A DNA stretch of 14,019 bases from the NCBI GenBank assembly GCA_019414665.1, contig DXLO01000042.1, positions 1 to 14,019 of the forward strand, in the 5' to 3' direction. The stretch is from Bacteroides sp. Lineage in GTDB: Bacteria; Bacteroidota; Bacteroidia; Bacteroidales; Bacteroidaceae. Positions 7,532 to 14,019 of the stretch are shown piece after piece (the first letter of the stretch is position 1; every line of letters begins with the position of its first letter). The translations under genes and the position numbers were made by a program. The notes under the pieces are model-generated. The model saw only the letters and a list, made by a program, of their open reading frames with translations, did no database searches and was not told where the DNA came from.

Positions 7532-7963
7532 TTATTTTTCTAGATTGTTGGTAGTTCTTATTTGTGCTACAAATTTTTCTATTATCGGATAGATTTCTTC
7601 TGCCGTGTCTGCTTCTGCACAAAGTGATTCCAGCGGACATCTTCCTGTCTGGGCACGATTGATGATAAATGGCACTTCTTTTCCGAACGAGGTTTTGATT
7701 CCTGCTGCTCGTAACAAAGAGAGAGCTGGAGTACTGATGATATCAGCATATACTTCTTTCATCTTTCCCAATACGATGAGTGCAGCAGCTCCTTTTCCTA
7801 TAACTTTATCAGCCAACTGAGCGTTCTGCATAAAATCTCTTTCGTTTTGGTACAAGTCGTATAAATCAGCAACTCCACGCTGTCTGAATGCCCTGATTTC
7901 ACCTTGGCTTTCTATTACACATGAGCAACCTTCCGAATGTAATAACTCAATGAGGCGTTTCAT
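7532..7963 (-). CDS. DUF1893 domain protein of unknown function (deaminase-like fold)
   Basis: This 143-residue soluble protein has no signal peptide. Two conserved blocks identify the DUF1893 family: ADKVIGKGAAAL (residues 51-62) and the C-terminal INRAQTGRCPLE (101-112), with Cys109, Glu112 and Cys115. A member from Thermotoga (TM1506) was assigned a cytidine-deaminase-like fold, but no activity is established and the usual zinc motif of deaminases is not seen here. It begins 7 nt after the stop of the aldo/keto reductase gene and ends 10 nt before the membrane-protein gene, so it is almost certainly co-transcribed and probably acts in the same process. A cytoplasmic role in making, modifying or sensing a cofactor of the exported redox proteins is a guess from context only. 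Confidence 0.8.
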   Translation of the reverse strand: MKRLIELLHSEGCSCVIESQGEIRAFRQRGVADLYDLYQNERDFMQNAQLADKVIGKGAAALIVLGKMKEVYADIISTPALSLLRAAGIKTSFGKEVPFIINRAQTGRCPLESLCAEADTAEEIYPIIEKFVAQIRTTNNLEK

Positions 7964-7970
7964 ACTATAC

Positions 7971-9344
7971 TTAGAGTGTTTCCTGTTTAAGTTGTTCTAC
8001 ATATCGGTCTATCCGGTGCAACTCCTTCGGTATATCGATTGATTGTGGACAATGAGGGTTGCATTGCCCGCATCCGATGCAATGGCTTGCCTGACGTAAT
8101 TTGGGAACGCTTCGGTCGTAACCAACCAGAAAAGCACGTCGTGCTTTGGCGTAATTCTCGTCTTGTCTGCTTTTAGGCATATATCCTTCGTTTACGCATT
8201 TGTTGTAGTGTACAAGGATACCCGGTATATCAATCCCATAAGGGCAAGGCATACAATACTTACAGTCATTACACGGAACGGTCGGATAACGTAGCATCAG
8301 CTGTGCTGTTTCTTCAAGGAAGTCTTTTTCTTCCTGAGTCAGTGGTACAAGTGGAGAATAAGTACGTATGTTATCTTGCAAGTGCTCCATGTAAGTCATT
8401 CCGCTCAATACCGTCAGAACCTTTTCGGGTGAACCGGCGAACCGGAAAGCCCACGAAGCTACACTCCCTTCCGGATTCCGTTCTTTCAGGCGTGTGAAAA
8501 TATGTTCCGGTATATTCGAAAGTCTTCCTCCCAGCAAAGGTTCCATTACTACTACCGGAATATCTTTTTTAGCTATCTCACTATACAGATAATCAGCATT
8601 TATGTTATTTCCAGAAGCATGCTTCCAGTCCGAATAGTTCAACTGTATTTGGATAAAATCCCAATGATACTTGTCGTGCAGGGCAAGTGCCTTGTCGAAT
8701 TCTTCCTTAATGCCGTGGAACGACCATCCTAAATGACGGATTCTTCCGGCTTCTCGCTCTTTTAACAAGAAATCAAGCAAACCATTGTCGAGAAAACGTC
8801 CTTCCAGTCCTTTCTTTCCCGGAGCGCCTAACATGTGAAGCAAATAGTAATCGATGTAATCTACTTGTAGTTTCTTCAGTGAGTTATGGTACATCTTTAC
8901 TCCGAAATCATAATCGGAGTTTGAAAAGTTTGACATCTTGGTGGCTACAAAAAACTTTTCCCGTGGATGGCGTTTCAGGGCAATACCTGTCGATGTTTCC
9001 GACCATCCTTGTACATAAACCGGAGCAGTGTCGAAATAGTTTACGCCATGTTCGATAGCGTAATCTACCAGTCGGTTCACCTCTTCCTGGTCGATGACAT
9101 TTCCTGTTCCGTCAGGAGCAGGAAGGGTTGGCCGGCGCATACATCCGTATCCCAGCAATGATACCTTGTCTTCGTATGGAGGAAAATTACGGTAAGTCAT
9201 TTTACCTACAGGTACAGTGGTATTTCCTTCTTTTTCCGAATCTTTTTTTGGGGAACATCCGTAGAGAGAGGCGGTTGCTCCTAACGTGCTGATACCTACT
9301 ATCTTTAGGAAATCTCTACGGTTTATATTATGTTGCTTGTCCAT
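7971..9344 (-). CDS. Tat-exported aldo/keto reductase lipoprotein with C-terminal 2[4Fe-4S] ferredoxin domain
   Basis: This 457-residue protein joins three parts. Residues 1-30 are a twin-arginine signal (NRRDFLK, Arg9-Arg10) that ends in a lipobox-like LYGC, so Cys30 may be lipidated and the folded protein anchored outside the cytoplasm. Residues 50-335 are an aldo/keto reductase barrel with the full catalytic tetrad Asp105, Tyr110, Lys136 and His170, and the loop GMTYMEHLQDN that resembles the NAD(P)-binding end of the family. Residues 355-440 hold two ferredoxin-like motifs: Cys358-361-364-367 and Cys422-425-428-432, each ending in CP. Cytoplasmic homologues with the same Fe-S tail are widespread, but the Tat signal makes NAD(P)H supply a puzzle. 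It lies 37 nt after the membrane iron-sulfur gene, which could feed electrons to its clusters. The substrate is unknown; the lipid anchor is less certain than the Tat signal because Tyr at -2 is unusual. Confidence 0.88.
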   Translation of the reverse strand: MDKQHNINRRDFLKIVGISTLGATASLYGCSPKKDSEKEGNTTVPVGKMTYRNFPPYEDKVSLLGYGCMRRPTLPAPDGTGNVIDQEEVNRLVDYAIEHGVNYFDTAPVYVQGWSETSTGIALKRHPREKFFVATKMSNFSNSDYDFGVKMYHNSLKKLQVDYIDYYLLHMLGAPGKKGLEGRFLDNGLLDFLLKEREAGRIRHLGWSFHGIKEEFDKALALHDKYHWDFIQIQLNYSDWKHASGNNINADYLYSEIAKKDIPVVVMEPLLGGRLSNIPEHIFTRLKERNPEGSVASWAFRFAGSPEKVLTVLSGMTYMEHLQDNIRTYSPLVPLTQEEKDFLEETAQLMLRYPTVPCNDCKYCMPCPYGIDIPGILVHYNKCVNEGYMPKSRQDENYAKARRAFLVGYDRSVPKLRQASHCIGCGQCNPHCPQSIDIPKELHRIDRYVEQLKQETL

Positions 9345-9381
9345 TTTCTGTAATTTTTGAAAAGAGTTGTTTGAAGAAAGA

Positions 9382-10614
9382 TTAAATCATACGATGATGT
9401 TCGTGCCCTTCTACATAAATGGCACTGAACGGACGTGCCGGACAGAGATTTTCACATGCTCCACATCCGATACATTTCTCTGTATTGATAGCAGGAATCT
9501 TGAGTGATTCAGGATTTCCGGCTTCAGAGGGTATCATGGATATGGCTTCTGCCGGACAGTGACGGGCGCAGTTGCCGCATTCTTGTTTGTCTGTAAGTGG
9601 AATACAGTTTTCCTTAACCCATACAGCATGACCGATTTGTATGGATGATTTTTCTGCTTTGTCTATCTTCAGGATTGCACCGGCAGGACAAACTTCCGAG
9701 CATTTTGTACATTCCGGACGGCAGTAACCACGTTCGTATGATAGCGTAGGCTGCATGAATGTGTCAAGTGACTGAGAAGGACGTAAAACGTCATTCGGAC
9801 ATGCAGAAACACATAGCTGGCAAGCTGTACAGTGTTGCTGCATATTGCGTGCGCTCTGTGATCCCGGAGGAGTTATCGGTGTTTGGCGTTTAGGAGCTTT
9901 TTTTTCGATGATATCTGCCAAACCTCCATCCATCTTGATTTTTTCCGCTTTTTCTATTACTTGTGCCTGAAGGGAGGAGGTTACCAGAAGCAGAGAACTA
10001 GCGAGAAACTCTCTTCTGTTTTCGCCCTTCGGCTGGCTGACTGGTTGTTTTTTGTCTTGTTTGGCATAGGCAAACCGATAATGAATAGCGTTCTTCTTGC
10101 ATTTCTCGATGCAATTCATGCAGACAACACAGCGGCTGCTGTCTACCTGATAGTTTGTGGTATCAATACATGAAGCCTTACAGTTGCGTGCACAGAGTGT
10201 ACACTGGTTACATTTTTCTTTGTCAATGCAGATACGGAACAGTGAGTAACGTGATAAGAAGCCCAATATCGTACCTACAGGACATATTGTATTACAGTAA
10301 GTTCTGCCGTTTCTCCACGATAATACGACGACCAATACAGCCATTGCTATTGCAACTATAAAGGTTGGCAGGCTTTTGAGCCATACTTCAGTCTGGTAGA
10401 ATGCATAACTGTCTGTCCGTTCTGCAATACTAGCCAGCAGATTATTCCCCCACATCCATACGGGTTGGAATAGATTGTTTGCCATGCGTCCATAGATTCC
10501 ATAAGGGTCGAGCAGTGCTACAAATGCATGTATGCCGGCGACGAAAGCTACGACGAGCAAAATCAGCATGGTATACCGTAACCAGCTTTTAGGTTTGGAA
10601 TAGGAGTAAGGCAT
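9382..10614 (-). CDS. Membrane iron-sulfur protein, NapH/NapG-like fusion (main portion)
   Basis: This 410-residue reading frame looks like the larger part of a protein whose start is at 10882. It has two membrane helices (about 12-35 and 83-100) and a GRTYCNTICPVG motif (Cys107, Cys111) typical of NapH-like quinol-oxidising subunits. Two ferredoxin motifs follow (Cys135-138-141-145 and Cys162-165-168-172). Residues 199-218 (RREFL, a hydrophobic stretch, then LQAQ) look like a Tat signal placed inside the protein. Beyond it are four more four-Cys sets: 262-265-268-272, 298-302-305-309, 337-346-349-353 and 381-384-387-391. This is the layout of NapH joined to NapG. No NapA or other terminal reductase lies nearby, so nitrate reduction is not implied. 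It overlaps the preceding 97-residue frame by 26 nt in another frame. It may start at its own ATG within the A8 run, or be fused by slippage. Confidence 0.85.
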   Translation of the reverse strand: MPYSYSKPKSWLRYTMLILLVVAFVAGIHAFVALLDPYGIYGRMANNLFQPVWMWGNNLLASIAERTDSYAFYQTEVWLKSLPTFIVAIAMAVLVVVLSWRNGRTYCNTICPVGTILGFLSRYSLFRICIDKEKCNQCTLCARNCKASCIDTTNYQVDSSRCVVCMNCIEKCKKNAIHYRFAYAKQDKKQPVSQPKGENRREFLASSLLLVTSSLQAQVIEKAEKIKMDGGLADIIEKKAPKRQTPITPPGSQSARNMQQHCTACQLCVSACPNDVLRPSQSLDTFMQPTLSYERGYCRPECTKCSEVCPAGAILKIDKAEKSSIQIGHAVWVKENCIPLTDKQECGNCARHCPAEAISMIPSEAGNPESLKIPAINTEKCIGCGACENLCPARPFSAIYVEGHEHHRMI

Positions 10615-10882
10615 TTTTTTTCTTTCTTCTGCCTATTCGTGCCACGATGTCCTGAAATATACCTAAAGGGCATATGACCGAGCAATAGATACGGCCGCTT
10701 ACAAGAGTAAGCACAACTAAAAATAAGATAACTCCGGCGTTAAGTGCCAGCACTGCGGGAAGAAACTGTATTTTGGCGAGCCAGCCCAGCCAGGTGTGCA
10801 ACATTCCCGTGAAATCGACGAACAGTAGTGTAATAAGCAGGATACATATCGTTGCCAGTATCGTTCTGATTTTCCGTAGCAT
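10589..10882 (-). CDS. N-terminal NapH-like fragment with first CxxxCP motif; frame-broken from the next gene
   Basis: This 97-residue frame has two membrane helices (about 5-26 and 42-62) and the motif GRIYCSVICPLG (Cys67, Cys71), a near copy of GRTYCNTICPVG in the following frame. In NapH-like proteins both motifs normally occur in one chain, so this is probably the first half of one gene. Translation reaches GRRKKK, where the coding strand has G followed by eight A and TGCC, and then runs into seven unrelated residues (ALLLFQT after Asn90) and a stop. Skipping one A after codon 89 would join it to the next frame as one protein of about 499 residues. Causes could be a homopolymer sequencing error, a true mutation, or slippage on A8. 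Two separately translated, overlapping subunits are also possible. A -7 box lies 42 nt upstream, and this frame heads the redox operon. Confidence 0.75.
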   Translation of the reverse strand: MLRKIRTILATICILLITLLFVDFTGMLHTWLGWLAKIQFLPAVLALNAGVILFLVVLTLVSGRIYCSVICPLGIFQDIVARIGRRKKKNALLLFQT

Positions 10883-10924
10883 GATTTTGAATTTTTAAGT
10901 TTACTTGTCAAAACTGTTTGAAAG

Positions 10925-10932
10925 CAAAAGTA
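10925..10932 (-). promoter_or_regulatory. Bacteroides-type -7 box for the redox operon
   Basis: On the minus strand this reads TACTTTTG, an exact TAnnTTTG match, 42 nt before the start codon of the first gene of the operon. No clear -33 TTTG is found at the right distance. Confidence 0.5.
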
Positions 10933-11144
10933 TGAAAAAACTTGTATTGTTGAATATCATTCCCAGGGAAAAGTGAAGGATTGTTACTGCTTGAAGCAGA
11001 ATCGATAACTTTTGAAAAGCATTCGTATTATTTGATGAGTGTGCAGACGAAAAGTTATGAGCTCTTTTCATATCTCATATTTGGGCATTTATATGACCAT
11101 GAAAAACTCTTTTTTATCTTTTATTTAAAAACAATCTAAATAAC

Positions 11145-11175
11145 TTGCACAACATGATTCAATGATTTATCTTTG
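11145..11175 (+). promoter_or_regulatory. Promoter of feoAB; fixes the start codon
   Basis: TTG at 11145-11147 and TATCTTTG at 11168-11175 are 20 nt apart, the usual arrangement of the Bacteroides primary promoter (-33 TTTG, -7 TAnnTTTG). Transcription would begin near 11180-11185, downstream of an in-frame ATG at 11162. That excludes 11162 and leaves ATG 11195 as the start, with a very short A-rich leader, AAAATAAAAACAAAC, and no Shine-Dalgarno sequence. Confidence 0.75.
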
Positions 11176-11194
11176 CCGCAAAATAAAAACAAAC

Positions 11195-13675
11195 ATGAGA
11201 TTATCGGAACTACAAACAGGAGAGAAGGGTGTGATAATAAAGGTAATGGGTCATGGAGGATTTCGCCGGCGCATTATTGAAATGGGCTTTATAAAGGGTA
11301 AGACAGTTGAGGTCCTTTTAAACGCTCCATTGAAAGACCCTATCAAATACAAAATTATGGGATATGAAATATCACTTCGCCGGCAGGAGGCTGCCATGAT
11401 AGAAGTGATGAGTGAAGAAGAAGCACGTGAATCCATGCAGGAAACCCACTTCCATGATCCGATAGCGGAAGATATTCCTGTGTCTGAAGCAAAACTGAAG
11501 GAAATTGCCAGCGGGAAACGGCGTACTATCAATGTGGCCTTGGTGGGAAATCCGAACTGTGGAAAGACATCACTTTTTAATGTCGCTTCCGGTTCGCATG
11601 AACATGTAGGTAATTACAGTGGAGTGACAGTTGATGCCAAGGAAGGACACTTCGATTTTCAAGGTTATCATTTCCGTCTGGTTGATTTACCGGGTACCTA
11701 CTCACTTTCGGCTTACAGCCCTGAAGAACTCTATGTGCGCAAGCATATCATTGACGAAACTCCTGATGTGATAATCAATGTGGTGGACGCAGGAAACCTG
11801 GAACGTAATTTATACTTGACTGCTCAGCTTATTGATATGAACGTCCGTATGGTTGTGGCGCTGAATATGTATGATGCGCTTCTTCATAGCGGAAATACGC
11901 TTGACCATAAAAAACTGGGACAGTTGTTTGGAGTGCCTATTGTTCCAACAGTAAGCCGTACAGGAAAGGGTATTGATAACTTGTTTCATGTAATTATCGG
12001 TCTTTATGAAGGCGCTGATTTTATTGGCCAGAAGGAAGAAATACAAGATGAGGCTATGCGCGAGTATCGTGAATGGCATGATAAGTATGTTCCCGATCAT
12101 AAATATGGCAGTCATGATGAGGAAACTCATGATTTTGATGGAAAGAGTTATATTCGTCATATTCACATTAATCACGGGCCTGAACTGGAGCGGAGTATCG
12201 ATGTGGTAAAGGAGGTGATATGTAAGAACGAAAATATCCGTTACAAGTACTCTACACGTTTTCTAGCCATTAAGTTGTTGGAAAACGATAAAGATATTGA
12301 GCAGCGTGTCATTTCTACTTTGCCCAATGGTGAGGAGGTGATAAGAGTTCGCGATAAGGAAGCTGAGAGAATACGTTTATCGATGAACGAAGACAGCGAA
12401 CAGGCTATTACTGATGCTAAATATGGATTTATAACCGGGGCTTTAAAGGAAACATATACAGAGAAGAATCAGAATACGGAAATGTTTACGCGTATCGTAG
12501 ACAGTATTGTGACACATAAAATATGGGGATTCCCTATTTTCTTTGTCTTTCTTTATCTGATGTTTGAATGTACTTTTGTATTTGGAGAATATCCGAAAGG
12601 ATGGATAGAGTGGCTGGTTGAGCAGATAGCATCGTTGGCTGAAACATTTATGCCGGCAGGTCCGCTGAAAGATCTGATTGTAGATGGTATAATAGGAGGA
12701 GTAGGAGGGGTTATCGTGTTCTTGCCTAATATTTTGTTTCTCTATATTTTTATTTCGTTCATGGAAGACTCCGGATACATGGCGCGTGCAGCTTTTATCA
12801 TGGATAAGATTATGCACAAAATGGGGCTGCATGGAAAATCGTTCATTCCGCTGATTATGGGTTTTGGATGTAATGTTCCTGCTATTATGGCTTCGCGTAT
12901 TATCGAAAGTCGTAAATCTCGTCTGGTTACAATTCTGATAAATCCGCTTATTTCGTGTAGCGCACGTCTGCCTATTTATCTGGTGATGATCGGAGCATTC
13001 TTCCCTTCAAAGGCTAGTCTGGTACTTTTGTCGATTTATGTAACAGGTATTTTGCTGGCGGTGTTGATGGCACGTATCTTCAGCCGCTTTATTGTGAGGG
13101 GAGATGATGCTCCTTTTGTTATGGAACTTCCTCCTTATCGCATGCCGACTGCTAAATCTGTACTTCGACATACATGGGAAAAAGGAGCACAATATTTGAA
13201 GAAAATGGGAGGTATTATTATGATTGCTTCTGTCATTATCTGGTTCCTGGGGTATTATCCTAATCATGATGCTTATTCTACGACGGCAGAACAGCAGGAA
13301 AATTCGTATATCGGACAAATAGGAAAAGCTATTGAACCTGTAATAGAGCCATTGGGATTCGACTGGAAGATGGGTGTTGGTATTCTGTCGGGAATAGGTG
13401 CGAAAGAGCTTGTTGTAAGTACTTTGGGAGTGCTTTATACGAATGATGATGGTATCGAATCGGTCGACCTTGCTGATCGTATTCCGATTACTCCGCTGGT
13501 TGCCTATGGTTATATGCTGTTTGTTTTGATTTATTTCCCATGTATCGCAACAGTGGCAGCAATTAAAAATGAATCAGGCAGCTGGAAATGGGCTGCGTTT
13601 ACAATCTGTTATACTACTTTGCTGGCATGGATTGTTGCTTTCCTGGTTCATCAGGTAGGAGGTATATTTTTATAA
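11195..13675 (+). CDS. feoB: FeoA-FeoB fusion ferrous iron transporter
   Basis: This 826-residue protein takes up Fe(II) across the inner membrane. Residues 1-75 are a FeoA (SH3-like) domain. The FeoB GTPase follows: G1 GNPNCGKT (118-125), G3 DLPG (164-167), G4 NMYD (224-227) and G5-like SRTGKG (254-259). Residues 275-440 form the helical linker region, with an unusual His/Asp/Glu-rich stretch at about 295-330. The membrane part runs from about 443 to the end, with the FeoB hallmarks GFGCNVPAIMASR (Cys559), CSARLPIY (Cys588) and FPCIATVAA (Cys783). FeoA fused to FeoB in this way, at about 830 residues, is the usual form in Bacteroides. I chose ATG 11195 rather than 11162 because the promoter -7 box overlaps the longer reading and FeoA proteins begin with MRLSEL-like sequence. 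A Cys-rich accessory gene follows 10 nt later. Confidence 0.97.
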   Translation: MRLSELQTGEKGVIIKVMGHGGFRRRIIEMGFIKGKTVEVLLNAPLKDPIKYKIMGYEISLRRQEAAMIEVMSEEEARESMQETHFHDPIAEDIPVSEAKLKEIASGKRRTINVALVGNPNCGKTSLFNVASGSHEHVGNYSGVTVDAKEGHFDFQGYHFRLVDLPGTYSLSAYSPEELYVRKHIIDETPDVIINVVDAGNLERNLYLTAQLIDMNVRMVVALNMYDALLHSGNTLDHKKLGQLFGVPIVPTVSRTGKGIDNLFHVIIGLYEGADFIGQKEEIQDEAMREYREWHDKYVPDHKYGSHDEETHDFDGKSYIRHIHINHGPELERSIDVVKEVICKNENIRYKYSTRFLAIKLLENDKDIEQRVISTLPNGEEVIRVRDKEAERIRLSMNEDSEQAITDAKYGFITGALKETYTEKNQNTEMFTRIVDSIVTHKIWGFPIFFVFLYLMFECTFVFGEYPKGWIEWLVEQIASLAETFMPAGPLKDLIVDGIIGGVGGVIVFLPNILFLYIFISFMEDSGYMARAAFIMDKIMHKMGLHGKSFIPLIMGFGCNVPAIMASRIIESRKSRLVTILINPLISCSARLPIYLVMIGAFFPSKASLVLLSIYVTGILLAVLMARIFSRFIVRGDDAPFVMELPPYRMPTAKSVLRHTWEKGAQYLKKMGGIIMIASVIIWFLGYYPNHDAYSTTAEQQENSYIGQIGKAIEPVIEPLGFDWKMGVGILSGIGAKELVVSTLGVLYTNDDGIESVDLADRIPITPLVAYGYMLFVLIYFPCIATVAAIKNESGSWKWAAFTICYTTLLAWIVAFLVHQVGGIFL

Positions 13676-13685
13676 AATAAGAAAT

Positions 13686-13868
13686 ATGAGTGTACAGGAT
13701 ATTATAGTTTATATCATAGTGCTTCTCTGTGTGATGTACACAGGGAAACACTTCTTTAAATTTTTCAGAAAAAGAAGAACTGGGGTAAGTGGCTGCGGTT
13801 GTGGCTGTTCGGGCTGTGCTATGTCGAATAAGCAAAGTTGTAAAGACATGGGAAAAGCAAAAAAATAG
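13686..13868 (+). CDS. FeoB-associated Cys-rich membrane protein
   Basis: This 60-residue protein has one N-terminal membrane helix (about residues 5-20), a basic patch (KFFRKRR) placing the tail in the cytoplasm, and a Cys cluster GCGCGCSGC (Cys37, 39, 41, 44) with a further Cys at 52. This is the pattern of the small FeoB-associated Cys-rich family found after feoB in many anaerobes. It may take the place of FeoC, binding iron or an Fe-S cluster next to the transporter; its biochemical role is not established. It starts 10 nt after feoAB stops and is surely co-transcribed. It is much shorter than its neighbours, but its composition and position support a real gene. Confidence 0.9.
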   Translation: MSVQDIIVYIIVLLCVMYTGKHFFKFFRKRRTGVSGCGCGCSGCAMSNKQSCKDMGKAKK

Positions 13869-13878
13869 CCCTTAAGTA

Positions 13879-13908
13879 TTGCAGATTCGAAAATTAGTTA
13901 TACCTTTG
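13879..13908 (+). promoter_or_regulatory. Promoter of tRNA-Cys
   Basis: TTG at 13879-13881 is followed after 19 nt by TACCTTTG (13901-13908), matching the Bacteroides -33/-7 pattern. It ends 37 nt before the tRNA, so the tRNA is probably transcribed separately from feoAB with a short 5' leader. Confidence 0.7.
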
Positions 13909-13945
13909 CAGTGCAATCGGGGAAAAACGGTTACTTTTAGGAAAT

Positions 13946-14017
13946 GGTTCCTTGGATGAGTGGCTTAGTCAGCGGTCTGCAAAACCGTGTACGGCGGTTC
14001 GAATCCGCCAGGAACCT
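13946..14017 (+). tRNA. tRNA-Cys (anticodon GCA)
   Basis: The acceptor stem pairs GGTTCCT (13946-13952) with AGGAACC (14010-14016). The anticodon stem GCGGT/ACCGT (with one G-U pair) encloses the loop CTGCAAA, giving anticodon GCA at 13979-13981. The T arm is GGCGG-TTCGAAT-CCGCC. The D arm is short (GAT/GTC). The discriminator base is U (14017), as is typical of cysteine tRNAs. The following bases, CA, end the window and do not look like an encoded CCA tail, which would then be added after transcription. Confidence 0.95.
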
Positions 14018-14019
14018 CA

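Larger units (their letters stand above)
10883..11194. other. 312-bp divergent intergenic region between the redox operon and feoAB
   Basis: No gene is visible here. The region carries a promoter at each end, facing outwards (10925-10932 and 11145-11175). Between them is an inverted repeat, ATAACTTTT (11005-11013) and AAAAGTTAT (11050-11058), with further short CTTTT/AAAAG pairs around it; it could be an operator or chance in AT-rich DNA. I could not recognise a Fur box. Confidence 0.6.

Noticed and set aside
9382..10882. Part of a periplasmic nitrate reductase (nap) operon
   Set aside because: NapH/NapG-like features are present, but there is no NapA, NapB or NapD gene; the neighbour is an aldo/keto reductase.
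11162..11194. Longer FeoAB start at ATG 11162 (11 extra residues)
   Set aside because: The -7 box TATCTTTG (11168-11175) lies inside this extension, so the ATG would not be transcribed; FeoA proteins also start at MRLSEL-like sequence.
12443..12832. Minus-strand open frame of 129 codons opposite feoAB
   Set aside because: It is antisense to conserved FeoB membrane sequence and its composition is unlike a real protein.

Overview
The window looks like chromosomal DNA of a Bacteroidales gut anaerobe (Bacteroides, Phocaeicola or a close relative). The evidence is moderate AT-richness, several promoters of the Bacteroides type (TAnnTTTG at -7, no Shine-Dalgarno), signal peptides cut before Gln, a surface-type lipoprotein start (CSEDE), a 'carboxypeptidase-regulatory + TonB receptor' protein and a one-piece FeoA-FeoB iron transporter. 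No insertion sequence, phage gene or CRISPR array was seen.

Layout. Everything from 1 to about 10.9 kb is on the minus strand; iron uptake and a tRNA follow on the plus strand. Read in the direction of transcription, the minus strand holds three blocks. (i) 10882-7012 is a tight redox operon. It encodes a membrane iron-sulfur protein of NapH/NapG type, apparently split by a frame break at an A8 run, then a Tat-exported aldo/keto reductase lipoprotein with a C-terminal ferredoxin domain, a DUF1893 protein and a small membrane protein resembling ECF-transporter S components. It ends at a strong hairpin (6912-6948). (ii) 6781-5492 is an exported histidine acid phosphatase with its own promoter-like box and terminator. 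(iii) 5200-2 holds a TonB-dependent receptor, a surface lipoprotein with a probable right-handed beta-helix, a terminator, and an exported phosphatase related to tartrate-resistant/purple acid phosphatases. On the plus strand are feoAB (11195-13675), a 60-residue Cys-rich FeoB-associated membrane protein and tRNA-Cys(GCA).

How the genes may work together (inference). Blocks ii and iii could form a nutrient-scavenging module: two exported phosphatases release phosphate from organic phosphates, and a TonB receptor with a surface lipoprotein imports a ligand that the sequence does not identify. Block i is the best candidate for an undescribed system. A membrane iron-sulfur conduit with an internal Tat-like signal lies next to an exported, ferredoxin-bearing aldo/keto reductase, an enzyme that would normally need NAD(P)H although the periplasm is not expected to supply it. 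The adjacent feoAB locus would supply Fe(II), fitting an iron-sulfur-rich neighbourhood, but the two are divergently transcribed and no shared regulator is visible.
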